Source: Bacillota bacterium (lineage in GTDB: Bacteria; Bacillota; Clostridia; Christensenellales; Christensenellaceae). From it: a DNA stretch of 64,000 bases. The notes beneath the pieces are model-generated. The model worked only from the letters and a program-made list of their open reading frames with translations, had not been told where the DNA came from and did not search any database. A program made the translations under genes and the position numbers. Positions 23,096 to 32,096 of this stretch are shown here, piece after piece. The stretch is from assembly GCA_023393165.1 (NCBI GenBank), contig JAEWMJ010000011.1, positions 1 to 64,000 on the forward strand. The letters are read 5' to 3'. How positions within the stretch are numbered: position 1 is the first letter of the stretch; every line of letters starts with the position of its first letter.

Positions 23096-23392
23096 ATGAA
23101 TATATCAGGAATTAACGCCGCTTCCGGATTGCAGGGCTTAACCAATGCGGGAAATAAAAATGAAGCTCAAGGCACATCATTTAAAGAAATGCTGTCAAAC
23201 GCGATCGAAAGCGCGGACGATTTAAAAACGGTATCAGATAATAATACCCAGGCTTTACTCAGCGGAGAGGTGGACAACATCGCCCAGGTGATGGTGGATG
23301 CCCAGAAAGCTGAGCTTGCGCTCAATATGGTGATTCAGGTCCGCAACAAGGTGGTTGATGCGTACAACGAAGTCATGAATATGCAAGTATAG
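23096..23392 (+). CDS. fliE: Flagellar hook-basal body complex protein FliE
   Basis: 98 residues. FSLIE-type ending (DNIAQVMVDAQKAELALNMVIQVRNKVVDAYNEVMNMQV) and the N-terminal TSFKEMLSNAIES are typical. FliE joins the MS ring to the rod and is the first export substrate. AAGGAG precedes ATG 23096. Unlike in Bacillus, fliF does not follow here; the MS-ring block is 25 kb downstream. Confidence 0.95.
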   Translation: MNISGINAASGLQGLTNAGNKNEAQGTSFKEMLSNAIESADDLKTVSDNNTQALLSGEVDNIAQVMVDAQKAELALNMVIQVRNKVVDAYNEVMNMQV

Positions 23393-23416
23393 AAAAGCGG
23401 GTGATGAATCGCTTAT

Positions 23417-23986
23417 ATGACGACTGCTCAAGAAATACAGACCAGTGATGTAATAATATTAATCGTATATTTGGTGCTTCTCCTGGTAGGCGCGTATTAT
23501 CTGACCAAGTATGTTTCCAAGCGCGCCATGCAAAGAGGCGCAAAAAAAACCAGAGGCAGATTTGCGGGCGATAAGGACAGGTGGAAACAGGGACAGTATG
23601 TTTCTGTTGTGGATAGAATCCCGATAGACAGAGACAAGACTATAATGGTTGTTGAATTTAATGATAAACATTATTTAATGGCGACAACCGGTCAGGATAT
23701 TAAAATCCTGGATAAAATTGAGGTACAGAAGGAAAAAGCCGGCATGGAAGCAGACGCGATGGATGGCGAAAATGTTTCCGAAGGCTTTTCTGTGCGCCAG
23801 GAGCCTTTTTTGGAAGAAGAAAGCTTTTTTAAGAGGTTCTTCAAAAGTTTCAGGCAAGTTTCAAAGAATTATTTCAGAAAAGACAAAATGAATGCCGCGC
23901 CGTTCGGCATTCATTTGCAAAAAGAGATGGACAGCAAAAAAGACGTTCAGAACGAGGACGGGAGCGGCAATAAAAAGGAAGGTTAA
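23417..23986 (+). CDS. fliO: Flagellar biosynthesis protein FliO
   Basis: 189 residues. One membrane helix at about 12-32, then a FliO/FliZ-type cytoplasmic domain (YVSVVDRIPIDRDKTIMVVEFNDKHYLMATTGQDIKILDKIE), then a long charged, less conserved tail (about 110-189). FliO helps assemble the FliP-FliQ-FliR export gate, whose genes follow. FliO is poorly conserved; identification rests on the domain pattern plus position before fliP. Confidence 0.85.
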   Translation: MTTAQEIQTSDVIILIVYLVLLLVGAYYLTKYVSKRAMQRGAKKTRGRFAGDKDRWKQGQYVSVVDRIPIDRDKTIMVVEFNDKHYLMATTGQDIKILDKIEVQKEKAGMEADAMDGENVSEGFSVRQEPFLEEESFFKRFFKSFRQVSKNYFRKDKMNAAPFGIHLQKEMDSKKDVQNEDGSGNKKEG

Positions 23987-24111
23987 ACCATCCTTTATTC
24001 ACCGGAACGGGACGGGTTTTGCCGCGGCGAAAGCCGGACTTTTAGAACCAAAGGGTTCCGGAGGCAGGCTTATAAGAGGTGAATTATTACTTGATGGAGG
24101 AATTCTGAACT

Positions 24112-24936
24112 TTGAAGGCAAAACGGAAGCTGAAAATAATACTGACCATTACACTGATATTATTTCTTGTTGTTCTTATAAACGGCTGCGCTTCTGACAG
24201 CCAGACCGGCGCGAGCCCTTCTTCCGGCGGACAAAGCGTTGCTTCAACCGCCGGCGATCAGGACAATGAAAGGGATGAGGGAGCAGACCCTCTGGCGCAG
24301 CTTCTGGGAAGCCGGTCCCAAAGCCTGCAGATCGTAGGCCTTTTAACCATTCTCAGCATAGCCCCGGCGCTATTGATAATGCTTACGGGGTTCACAAGAA
24401 TCATAATCGTTTTATCCCTGACGCGAAATGCGCTTGGGCTGCAGCAAATGCCGCCGAATCAGGTGCTTGTCGCGCTTGCATTGTTTCTGACATTCTTCGT
24501 CATGTCGCCCGTTTTCAATCAGATCAAAACCGAGGCGCTGGATCCATATATAAACCAGCAGATAACCGCGCAGGAAGCAATTGATACCGCGTCGGTTCCG
24601 ATTAAGGAATTCATGCTGAAACAAACCTATAAATCCGACTTGGAACTATTCGTTGATATATCCAGGCAGGAGGACATATCAAACGTCGATTCCATTCCGA
24701 TGAGCACGGTGATACCCGCTTTCATAACCAGCGAGATAAAGCGCGGTTTTCAAATTGGGTTTTTTATTTATATTCCGTTTATTGTAATTGATATGGTCGT
24801 CGCCAGTACGCTTATGGCAATGGGCATGATGATGCTGCCGCCTACGGTCATATCGCTTCCGTTCAAGGTGCTGCTTTTTGTACTGGTGGACGGATGGGCG
24901 CTGACAGTGCAAACGCTGATATCCAGTTTCAATTAG
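24112..24936 (+). CDS. fliP: Flagellar export gate protein FliP
   Basis: 274 residues. The core from about 65 onward is unmistakable FliP (SLQIVGLLTILSIAPALLIMLTGFTRIIIVLSLTRNALG, PPNQVLVALALFLTFFVM, and the C-terminal MMMLPPTVISLPFKVLLFVLVDGW). The start is TTG 24112 (GGAGG 11 bases before; an in-frame TGA lies just upstream at 24106). The N-terminus is a signal peptide ending in LINGC, which looks like a lipoprotein box except for Asn at -2, followed by a Ser/Gly/Asp-rich spacer to about 60. FliP forms the export pore with FliQ and FliR. Confidence 0.93.
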   Translation: MKAKRKLKIILTITLILFLVVLINGCASDSQTGASPSSGGQSVASTAGDQDNERDEGADPLAQLLGSRSQSLQIVGLLTILSIAPALLIMLTGFTRIIIVLSLTRNALGLQQMPPNQVLVALALFLTFFVMSPVFNQIKTEALDPYINQQITAQEAIDTASVPIKEFMLKQTYKSDLELFVDISRQEDISNVDSIPMSTVIPAFITSEIKRGFQIGFFIYIPFIVIDMVVASTLMAMGMMMLPPTVISLPFKVLLFVLVDGWALTVQTLISSFN

Positions 24937-24981
24937 CATAGATGGCGGAAGTGTTTTAATCAGAGAAAGGAGATGAGCGCC

Positions 24982-25251
24982 ATGGATCAGGCGACAATCA
25001 TAACAGTCATGCAGGACGCAATCAGAACCGTGCTGATAGTATCATTGCCCATGATCGGGATTGCCTTGGTAATCGGACTTATTATTTCTATATTTCAGGC
25101 GGCCACTCAGGTCAATGAACAGACAATGACTTTTGTTCCTAAAATGGTTGGAATACTTATCGTTCTATTGGTCTTCGGCGGATTTATTCTGTCCAATTTA
25201 ACCGAATTCACCAACAGGATGTATTCTTTTGCATTGATGATTTCGGGATGA
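24982..25251 (+). CDS. fliQ: Flagellar export gate protein FliQ
   Basis: 89 residues from ATG 24982, nine bases after AGGAG; the earlier ATG at 24973 touches that site and is unlikely. Two membrane helices with the family pattern GLIISIFQAATQVNEQTMTFVPK. Subunit of the FliPQR export gate. Directly followed by fliR after 10 bases. Confidence 0.95.
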   Translation: MDQATIITVMQDAIRTVLIVSLPMIGIALVIGLIISIFQAATQVNEQTMTFVPKMVGILIVLLVFGGFILSNLTEFTNRMYSFALMISG

Positions 25252-25261
25252 AAGGGACTCT

Positions 25262-26050
25262 ATGGGCTACATAAATAATTGGCTTGCACACTGGGATTAT
25301 TTATTATTATTGCTGCTTCGGGTTTCGGCACTCATTTTTTCATCACCCATATTCGGAAGACGGAATATCCCGGTTATAGCAAGGATCGGTTATTGTGCCT
25401 GTATCGCGTATCTGTTCTTTGTATCCGTGCCTCAAACGCAGCCGCTTGATTATCACGACGATCTTATGCTGTATGTGCTCCTTTGCGTAAAGGAATTGCT
25501 TTTCGGGCTTGTGCTGGGGTATGTGCTCAACGCGTTTTTCACGCTGACATTTACCGCGGGGCAATTGATTGATATGCAGATGGGTTTTGGCCTGGTAAAT
25601 GTATTTGACCCGCAAAGCAACCTGAGCATACCTATGGTTGGCAATTTTTTAAACATCGTAATGCTTCTGGTATTCTTTGCGGTGAACGGGCACCACCGCC
25701 TGATCCAGATTTTGTATCTTACGGTTGTGCGCATACCCATCGGCTCGGTTGAGTTTTCCCCCAGTCTTGCGCTGGTTGCGGTGGAACTGTTTTCCCAGAC
25801 TTTTTTGCTGGCGCTCAGCGTGGCGCTTCCCATCGTGGTATCCGGATTGATGGGAGAAGCGCTGATGGGCGTAATTACCCGGTCCGTGCCGCAGATAAAC
25901 GTTTTTATGATAGGTCTTCCCCTGAAGGTCGTACTGGGGTTTGTGATCCTCCTTGCCACGCTGCCGGTGTATGTGAATTTTCTGCCCCAGATATTCGAAC
26001 AGATGTACATAGGCCTCGATAATATGTTCGGCGCTTTGATGGGGGGATAG
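25262..26050 (+). CDS. fliR: Flagellar export gate protein FliR
   Basis: 262 residues, about six membrane helices, normal length. Typical segments: ALIFSSPIFGRRNIPVIARIG near the N-terminus, GQLIDMQMGFGLVNVFDPQSN and GLPLKVVLGFVILLATLPV near the end. Completes the export gate. FlhB follows after 3 bases, indicating tight coupling. Confidence 0.95.
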   Translation: MGYINNWLAHWDYLLLLLLRVSALIFSSPIFGRRNIPVIARIGYCACIAYLFFVSVPQTQPLDYHDDLMLYVLLCVKELLFGLVLGYVLNAFFTLTFTAGQLIDMQMGFGLVNVFDPQSNLSIPMVGNFLNIVMLLVFFAVNGHHRLIQILYLTVVRIPIGSVEFSPSLALVAVELFSQTFLLALSVALPIVVSGLMGEALMGVITRSVPQINVFMIGLPLKVVLGFVILLATLPVYVNFLPQIFEQMYIGLDNMFGALMGG

Positions 26051-26053
26051 TAT

Positions 26054-27142
26054 ATGCCAGACAATAACAGCAGCGGCGAACGCACAGAGAATGCAACCCC
26101 TAAAAAGCGGAAAGACGCCCGGGAGCAGGGGCAGGTTTTAAAAAGCATAGAGCTCATTACCGCCGGTTCCCTGCTTGTGATGTTCGGAGCGATGAAGGCG
26201 TTGTTATCCCTTGTCGGCGACAGCCTGGAAAATTTTACAATAGGGTATTTGGATGGTTCCAGGATGACGTCGGTGCTGAATGCGGCCAACGTTATGGGCA
26301 TTATGCAAACTGCGGTTTACGGTTTTTTGCTTGCCGTGCTGCCCGTGCTGGCGATCGCTCTTTTGGTGGGCGTCGGACTCAACGTTATGCAGGTAGGATT
26401 CTTCTTCAGTACCAAGGCCCTCGGTTTCAAGATGGAGCGGCTGAATCCTGCGGAAGGATTCAAACGGATGTTTTCGGCAAGAACAGTGTTTGAATTGCTG
26501 AAAACCCTTTTAAAGGTGGGGCTCGTGCTCCTGGTGTTGTATACCGAGATCAAAAGCAATGAGACCGCCTTTACCATGCTGATGACGTCCGGCATTCAGG
26601 CGTCCGTTGTGCAGGGCGGAAACATCGTACTGAACGCCGCCCTGAAAGCGAGCGGCGTATTGGCGGCGATCGCCGTCCTGGATTATTTCTTCCAGCGGCG
26701 CAAGTTTGAAAAAGACCTCATGATGACCAAGTACGAGGTCAAGATGGAATATAAACAGCAGGAAGGAGACCCGCTGATCAAAGGGCAGATCCGGCAGAAG
26801 CAGCGGCAGATGGCCATGATGCGGATGATGCAGAATGTGCCCGAGGCGGACGTCGTCATCACAAACCCGACCCATTTTGCGGTGGCGCTTTCATATAAAG
26901 AGAAAGAAGCAGAGGCGCCCAAGGTGGTAGCCAAGGGAAAAGACCTCGTTGCGCAGAGAATCAAGGAGGTTGCCCGCGAACACGGCGTCGAAATCGTTGA
27001 GAACAGGGAACTGGCGCAGACGCTCTTCCGCTATTGCGAGGTCGGAGATCTGATTCCGGCATCCTTGTTCCAGGCGGTTGCGGAAATACTGGCGTATGTG
27101 TACAGGCTGAAGAATAAAGACAAGGATTACAGACGGAGATAA
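26054..27142 (+). CDS. flhB: Flagellar export switch protein FlhB
   Basis: 362 residues. N-terminal ERTENATPKKRKDAREQGQV, four membrane helices, then the cytoplasmic domain with the autocleavage motif NPTH (VVITNPTHFAVAL) at about 272. Self-cleavage at Asn-Pro switches export from rod/hook to filament substrates. A separate protein resembling only this C-terminal domain is encoded at 63343 on the other strand. Confidence 0.96.
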   Translation: MPDNNSSGERTENATPKKRKDAREQGQVLKSIELITAGSLLVMFGAMKALLSLVGDSLENFTIGYLDGSRMTSVLNAANVMGIMQTAVYGFLLAVLPVLAIALLVGVGLNVMQVGFFFSTKALGFKMERLNPAEGFKRMFSARTVFELLKTLLKVGLVLLVLYTEIKSNETAFTMLMTSGIQASVVQGGNIVLNAALKASGVLAAIAVLDYFFQRRKFEKDLMMTKYEVKMEYKQQEGDPLIKGQIRQKQRQMAMMRMMQNVPEADVVITNPTHFAVALSYKEKEAEAPKVVAKGKDLVAQRIKEVAREHGVEIVENRELAQTLFRYCEVGDLIPASLFQAVAEILAYVYRLKNKDKDYRRR

Positions 27143-27175
27143 GAAATCTAAAATGGTTTTAAAAAGGTGTAACGG

Positions 27176-29227
27176 ATGAAATTAAAAGACGCGTTTATTG
27201 CAATTATAGTGCTGATTGTTATATTGCTGATCATTCTTCCCCTGCCGCCGGAAATGCTGGACGTTTTTTTGGTGATGAATATTTCGATGTCCCTTCTGGT
27301 GCTTTTGATGACACTGTACGTGCACGAACCCATGGAGTTCTCGGCGTTTCCTCCGCTTTTGCTGATATTGACCATACTCCGGCTGGGACTCAATATCGCG
27401 TCCACCAGGTTGATACTGGGAAACAGCGGCCAGGCGGGCAACGTGATCCATGCGTTCGGAAGTTTTGCAACGGGCGACAACCTGGTTGTAGGCGTCATTA
27501 TATTTTTGATCATTGTGGTGATACAGTTTGTCGTAATCACCAAGGGTGCGGAGCGCGTAGCTGAGGTTTCCGCGCGTTTTACGCTGGACGCAATGCCCGG
27601 AAAACAAATGGCGGTTGACGCGGACCTGAATTCCGGACTCATAGACGAACAGAGCGCAAGGGAACGCCGGAAAAAGATTGCCGCTGAAGCGGAGTTTTAC
27701 GGCTCAATGGACGGCTCCAGCAAGTTCATCAAGGGTGAAGCGGTCGTCAGCATACTGATCGTGGTGATCAATATCGTGGGCGGAATCGTGATGGGAATGA
27801 TGAACGGCGAAGGGGATCTGATGTCGGTCCTCAGTATATACACCACCTCCACTATCGGCGACGGGCTTGTCACCGAGATACCGGCGCTGATGATTTCAAC
27901 AGCCACGGGCATTATCGTCACAAGGGCGGCATCGGAGAACAACCTTGGCAGAGATCTTCTGGACCAGCTGGCCAGGCAGCCTTACGTATTCTACCTGCTG
28001 TCCGCCATGCTGATTTGCATCAGTTTCATCCCCGGCCTGCCCAAGCTTCCGATATTTGTGATTGCCGCAATCATGGGATTTATCGGATACACATTGAACA
28101 AGGCCGCCAGAAAGCCCACTCCGGTGACGATTGCGGAGGACAAAGCGGCGGCTGCTGCCAAGGAGAAGCGTAAGCCTGAGAACGTCACCTCCCTTCTGCA
28201 GGTAGAGCTCATCGGCATCGAACTGGGATACGGACTGGTGCCCCTGGTGGATACAAGCCAGGGCGGCGATTTGCTGGAGCGGGTCGTTATGATAAGGCGG
28301 CAGTGCGCTCTTGATCTTGGCATCATAGTGCCTGTGATACGTATACGTGATAATATACAGTTGAACACCAGCGAATATGTGATTAAAATAAAGGATATAG
28401 AGGTAGCAAAAGGCAAGGTCATGCTGGGCTACCTGCTGGCGCTCTCAACAAACGAGGTAAAACAGAAAATACAGGGCATTGAAACGGTCGAACCAACATT
28501 CGGCCTGCCAGCGGTATGGATACTTGAAAGCGAGCGCGAAAAAGCGGAGCTTCTCGGATACACAACCGTGGACGCGCCGTCCGTTATCGCAACTCATTTG
28601 ACAGAAACGATAAAGCAGCACAGCCATGAACTTCTCAATCGCCAGCAGGTGCAGACGCTTGTCGACAACCTCAAGAACACCCAGCCTGCGCTGGTGGACG
28701 AAGTGGTGCCCAAGATGTTTTCGCTGGGCGAGATCCAGAAAGTGCTTGCCAATCTTCTGCGGGAAAACATATCCATACGGGATATTGGCACGATCATGGA
28801 AACGCTGGCCGACTACGGCGGAATGGTCAGAGACATAGAACTCCTGACCGAATATGTCAGGAAAAGCCTGTACAGGTCCATTTCAAGGCGCTTTGTTCCG
28901 GACAACAAGGCCAGGGTCATTACGCTTGACCCCATGCTGGAGCAGCTCATCACCGAGCATACCAAGCAAACGGAGCAGGGATCGTATGTGGCGCTGGAAC
29001 AAAGCCATATACAGAGGATATATCTGAGCCTGAAGGCAGCGATAGAGAAGATCAACAAGATGGGTCTGACGCCCATTGTGCTGACGTCGCCGTTGGTCCG
29101 CAGGCACTTTAAGAGCATTACCAGCCAAATGGTTCCGGACCTGGTGGTATTGTCTTATAACGAACTGGATTCAAGCGTTGAAGTATTCTCGGACGGTGTG
29201 ATTTCGATTAGCGCTCAATCCGCTTAA
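27176..29227 (+). CDS. flhA: Flagellar export apparatus protein FlhA
   Basis: 683 residues, full length. Eight N-terminal membrane helices with the FHIPEP-type region (EFSAFPPLLLILTILRLGLNIASTRLIL, then AVDADLNSGLIDEQSARERRKKI), and a large cytoplasmic domain from about 345 that docks chaperone-substrate pairs. AGGTG lies before ATG 27176. FlhA forms the nonameric ring below the export gate. Confidence 0.97.
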   Translation: MKLKDAFIAIIVLIVILLIILPLPPEMLDVFLVMNISMSLLVLLMTLYVHEPMEFSAFPPLLLILTILRLGLNIASTRLILGNSGQAGNVIHAFGSFATGDNLVVGVIIFLIIVVIQFVVITKGAERVAEVSARFTLDAMPGKQMAVDADLNSGLIDEQSARERRKKIAAEAEFYGSMDGSSKFIKGEAVVSILIVVINIVGGIVMGMMNGEGDLMSVLSIYTTSTIGDGLVTEIPALMISTATGIIVTRAASENNLGRDLLDQLARQPYVFYLLSAMLICISFIPGLPKLPIFVIAAIMGFIGYTLNKAARKPTPVTIAEDKAAAAAKEKRKPENVTSLLQVELIGIELGYGLVPLVDTSQGGDLLERVVMIRRQCALDLGIIVPVIRIRDNIQLNTSEYVIKIKDIEVAKGKVMLGYLLALSTNEVKQKIQGIETVEPTFGLPAVWILESEREKAELLGYTTVDAPSVIATHLTETIKQHSHELLNRQQVQTLVDNLKNTQPALVDEVVPKMFSLGEIQKVLANLLRENISIRDIGTIMETLADYGGMVRDIELLTEYVRKSLYRSISRRFVPDNKARVITLDPMLEQLITEHTKQTEQGSYVALEQSHIQRIYLSLKAAIEKINKMGLTPIVLTSPLVRRHFKSITSQMVPDLVVLSYNELDSSVEVFSDGVISISAQSA

Positions 29228-29298
29228 AGTCCGCTTGGCCATAAAGCAGATAAACCTGTTTCGTAAATGAAAACGGGAAGGAAAGGATAAAGGGAGTA

Positions 29299-30495
29299 AT
29301 GGAGCTTAAGAAGTTTTATGCTGATAATATGCAGGACGCCCTCAAGAAAATCAAATCTGATCTTGGTCCTGACGCGGTTATTATCAGCAGTAAAATGGTA
29401 CGCCCCAAAAAAGGGCTGAAGGGTTTATTCTCGAAAAAAATGATTGAAGTAGTCGTAAGTTACGATGAATCGGATTACAAGAAGAAACCGGTGTTTACAA
29501 ATATCAAGCCTGTATTCAGCGAAAATAAGCCTGTTTTCAGCATTAACCCGGCAGGCCCGGAGCCAAAAGAAAACTTCTTTGATATGGTCACGGATTTTAA
29601 TGCGCCCAAAATGAAGGAATCCGGCGGCCGCGGCCTGGATGAAAAGATCGGCGAAATCAAGGATATATTAAGCCAGTTTTCGGATAAGATCGGGTATTAC
29701 AACAACGTCTCCGAGCCCAACTTTTCCGCTGAAATAAAGACCCTTTACAGGAGGCTGCTGGACAATGATTTTGAGCGCGAACTCGCAAACGAAATCTGCA
29801 TTGAGACCCAGCAGATTTCCGAAAAAATGAAGGCGAAGCCCGAAGACGTCATAAGAAGCATATTGAAAGATACCCTGGGACAGCCTCATTATGTGCAGCA
29901 TACAAAGTACAGGCAAAAAGTGATCATGCTGGCGGGACCGACCGGAGTCGGTAAAACCACCACTCTTGTCAAAATGGCGTCTTTTCTGACATATAAAAAC
30001 AAGCTGAATGTAGGCATCATAAACACGGACGTTTACAGGGTGGCCGCGCAGGAACACCTGAAGGCTTACAGCGAGATTCTGAACACTACTATGAAAACCA
30101 TCTACAAACCCGAAGAAATCAAGGAAGCGCTGCGGGAAATGGAGAAGATGGACGTGGTGCTGATCGATACGGCGGGCAAACTGTCCAAGGACCAGGCCTA
30201 CCAGAAGGAACTGAAAGTACTGGTTGAGGTCGGGGATATTGACGAAATTTATTTGACGGTCAGCGCTTCCACATCCGAAAAGGTATTGCGGTCCATCCTG
30301 AAAGATTTCGAATTCCTGAAAAATTTCAATGTCATTGTGACAAAGATGGACGAAGTGCAGAGCCGCGGGGTATTGTTCTTTATCTCCAATCTCTCAAAGC
30401 GTCCGCTGTCCTATATGACCACAGGGCAAAATGTTCCGGATGATATCCAGCAGGTGAAACCGGAAGAAATCGTCCGCTCCGTAATGGGTAGTTAA
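29299..30495 (+). CDS. flhF: Flagellar placement GTPase FlhF (SRP-type)
   Basis: 398 residues. N-terminal basic domain with a KKFYADNMQDALKKIKSDLGPDAVIIS start, a linker with a repeated KPVF motif (about 70-90), then the NG GTPase domain: GPTGVGKTTT near 215, DVYRVAAQEHLKAY, DTAGK and TKMDE. FlhF, with FlhG, sets number and position of flagella. flhG begins immediately at the stop codon. Confidence 0.95.
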   Translation: MELKKFYADNMQDALKKIKSDLGPDAVIISSKMVRPKKGLKGLFSKKMIEVVVSYDESDYKKKPVFTNIKPVFSENKPVFSINPAGPEPKENFFDMVTDFNAPKMKESGGRGLDEKIGEIKDILSQFSDKIGYYNNVSEPNFSAEIKTLYRRLLDNDFERELANEICIETQQISEKMKAKPEDVIRSILKDTLGQPHYVQHTKYRQKVIMLAGPTGVGKTTTLVKMASFLTYKNKLNVGIINTDVYRVAAQEHLKAYSEILNTTMKTIYKPEEIKEALREMEKMDVVLIDTAGKLSKDQAYQKELKVLVEVGDIDEIYLTVSASTSEKVLRSILKDFEFLKNFNVIVTKMDEVQSRGVLFFISNLSKRPLSYMTTGQNVPDDIQQVKPEEIVRSVMGS

Positions 30496-31359
30496 ATGAT
30501 GAATGATCAGGCGCAAAGGCTCAGGGAACTGGTGCATACGATAAAACTGAAGAAAGAACAAAGACGCGCCAAAATCGTAACGATCACCAGCGGTAAAGGC
30601 GGCGTAGGAAAAACAAGCCTTACCGTTAACCTGGCGCTCGCTTTGGCGAAGTGCGATAAAAAAGTCGCTATTATAGACGCGGACTTTGGATTTTCCAATG
30701 TGAATATATTGCTTGGAACAAACGCGAAATACGATATAGGCTATGTGGTTCGCGGAGAGAAAAAGCTGGAGGAAGTGATCGAGGTCAGTTATGACGGCGT
30801 ACAGTTCATTTCCGGAGGCGCGGGCGTAGCCGAACTGATGAATATTGAGGAAAGCAGGCTGGACGATGTTCTCTCGCAGATGGAAATACTGGAGCAGAAT
30901 GTCGATTATATTTTATTTGATACCGGAGCGGGAATGGATAAAAATATCCTGCGCCTGATGGACGCAAGCGACGAAACCATCCTTATCCTGACGCCCGAGC
31001 CTACCTCCATTACGGATGCTTTCGTGGTTCTGAAGACCGCGGCAAAACTGTCCGAACGTCCTTCCGTGCGTGTGATTATCAATAAAGTGCATTCGGAAAA
31101 AGAAGCGCTTATAACGGACGATAATTTTAAACGTGTTGTAGATAAATTTTTGAATTATACAATCAAACTGATGGGTTATGTCTTGTTTGACGACATGATG
31201 ACCAGGTCCATATCTGAACTGGTTCCCCATATTGTCAAGTATCCCAACAGTGCGGCAGCGCGCCAGATTCAGCAGATTGCTTTTCAGTATATCAACGACG
31301 ACGATTTCAGATTTCATCCGCGTGGAATTCAGGGATTTTTGAAGAGGTTTAAAAAGTGA
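30496..31359 (+). CDS. flhG: MinD-like ATPase FlhG (YlxH)
   Basis: 287 residues. Deviant Walker A TSGKGGVGKTS at about 35, IIDADFGFSNVNILLG, Walker B-like YILFDTGAGMD. The N-terminus carries a basic segment with the conserved QAxRLR-type pattern (DQAQRLRELV) that stimulates FlhF GTPase. The start ATG 30496 abuts the flhF stop. It limits flagellar number by controlling FlhF and C-ring assembly. Confidence 0.94.
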   Translation: MMNDQAQRLRELVHTIKLKKEQRRAKIVTITSGKGGVGKTSLTVNLALALAKCDKKVAIIDADFGFSNVNILLGTNAKYDIGYVVRGEKKLEEVIEVSYDGVQFISGGAGVAELMNIEESRLDDVLSQMEILEQNVDYILFDTGAGMDKNILRLMDASDETILILTPEPTSITDAFVVLKTAAKLSERPSVRVIINKVHSEKEALITDDNFKRVVDKFLNYTIKLMGYVLFDDMMTRSISELVPHIVKYPNSAAARQIQQIAFQYINDDDFRFHPRGIQGFLKRFKK

Positions 31360-31368
31360 GGAGTATCC

Positions 31369-32073
31369 ATGATTAAAAGCCAGCAATTGCATTTGGGTGA
31401 ATTGATACAGATTGAAGTGCCAAATGAAGGGGTTTTTCGCGTCAGAGTAAACTTTGTACGTGATCAGGAGATATGGACGCAAAAGTTCATTGAGGAAAGT
31501 TCAAACCTTATAGGCATGCGCGTAAAAGTGCAGATCATTCGCGATAAACAGATTTGGGTGCCTAAATATTTGGAAGACAACTCAATGAACGTCAGAATGG
31601 AAAATTTCGAGTATTATATTGATACGTGCTTATGTTTTGACGCGGTAATTAAAAAGAATGAATTCCTTCAGGATATGGAGATGACCAAACTGCTCCGCAC
31701 ATCCGATATTACAAGGATACAGCGGAGAAAAACATTCCGGTTAAAACACTTTTTTGACGTCGGCATAAGAAAAAAGGGTACGGACGCCCCCATGGAGAAA
31801 TGCCGGGGCGTGGATATATCTGAGGCCGGACTAGGCGTGAATACGCAGAACGGAGAATTCATTATCGGAGACGCGCTGGAATGTGAGTTTGAGCTGGAAG
31901 GTGAGAAATACATGCTTCCGGCTACGATCGTGCGTAAAGTTGATAAGATGGAAGAAGAGGGATACTACAGGATGGGAATCAAATTCCAGATCGAAAAAGA
32001 AAAGCAGATCCGTTTTATCAGGCGTTTTATTTACAAGAAACAAATCGAACGCAATTGGCTTTCCAAGAATTGA
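31369..32073 (+). CDS. PilZ-domain c-di-GMP effector, YcgR/DgrA-type flagellar brake
   Basis: 234 residues. An N-terminal YcgR-like beta domain (about 1-105) precedes a PilZ domain with the c-di-GMP motifs: QRRKTFRL (RxxxR) near 120 and DISEAGLGV ((D/N)xSxxG) near 145. In Bacillus the homologue binds MotA and slows the motor when c-di-GMP is high. Its place between flhG and sigD, and the HD-GYP enzyme upstream of this operon, point to a local c-di-GMP circuit. Confidence 0.9.
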   Translation: MIKSQQLHLGELIQIEVPNEGVFRVRVNFVRDQEIWTQKFIEESSNLIGMRVKVQIIRDKQIWVPKYLEDNSMNVRMENFEYYIDTCLCFDAVIKKNEFLQDMEMTKLLRTSDITRIQRRKTFRLKHFFDVGIRKKGTDAPMEKCRGVDISEAGLGVNTQNGEFIIGDALECEFELEGEKYMLPATIVRKVDKMEEEGYYRMGIKFQIEKEKQIRFIRRFIYKKQIERNWLSKN

Positions 32074-32096
32074 CAGGCGGTTAAGGAGGCATTTTA

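Noticed and set aside
23892..24197. 101-codon frame across the fliO-fliP junction
   Set aside because: Overlaps fliO and the fliP signal peptide in another frame, with no domain pattern.
25453..26301. 282-codon antisense frame over fliR/flhB
   Set aside because: Shadow of two well-supported genes on the plus strand; low-complexity Ser/Thr/Arg composition.
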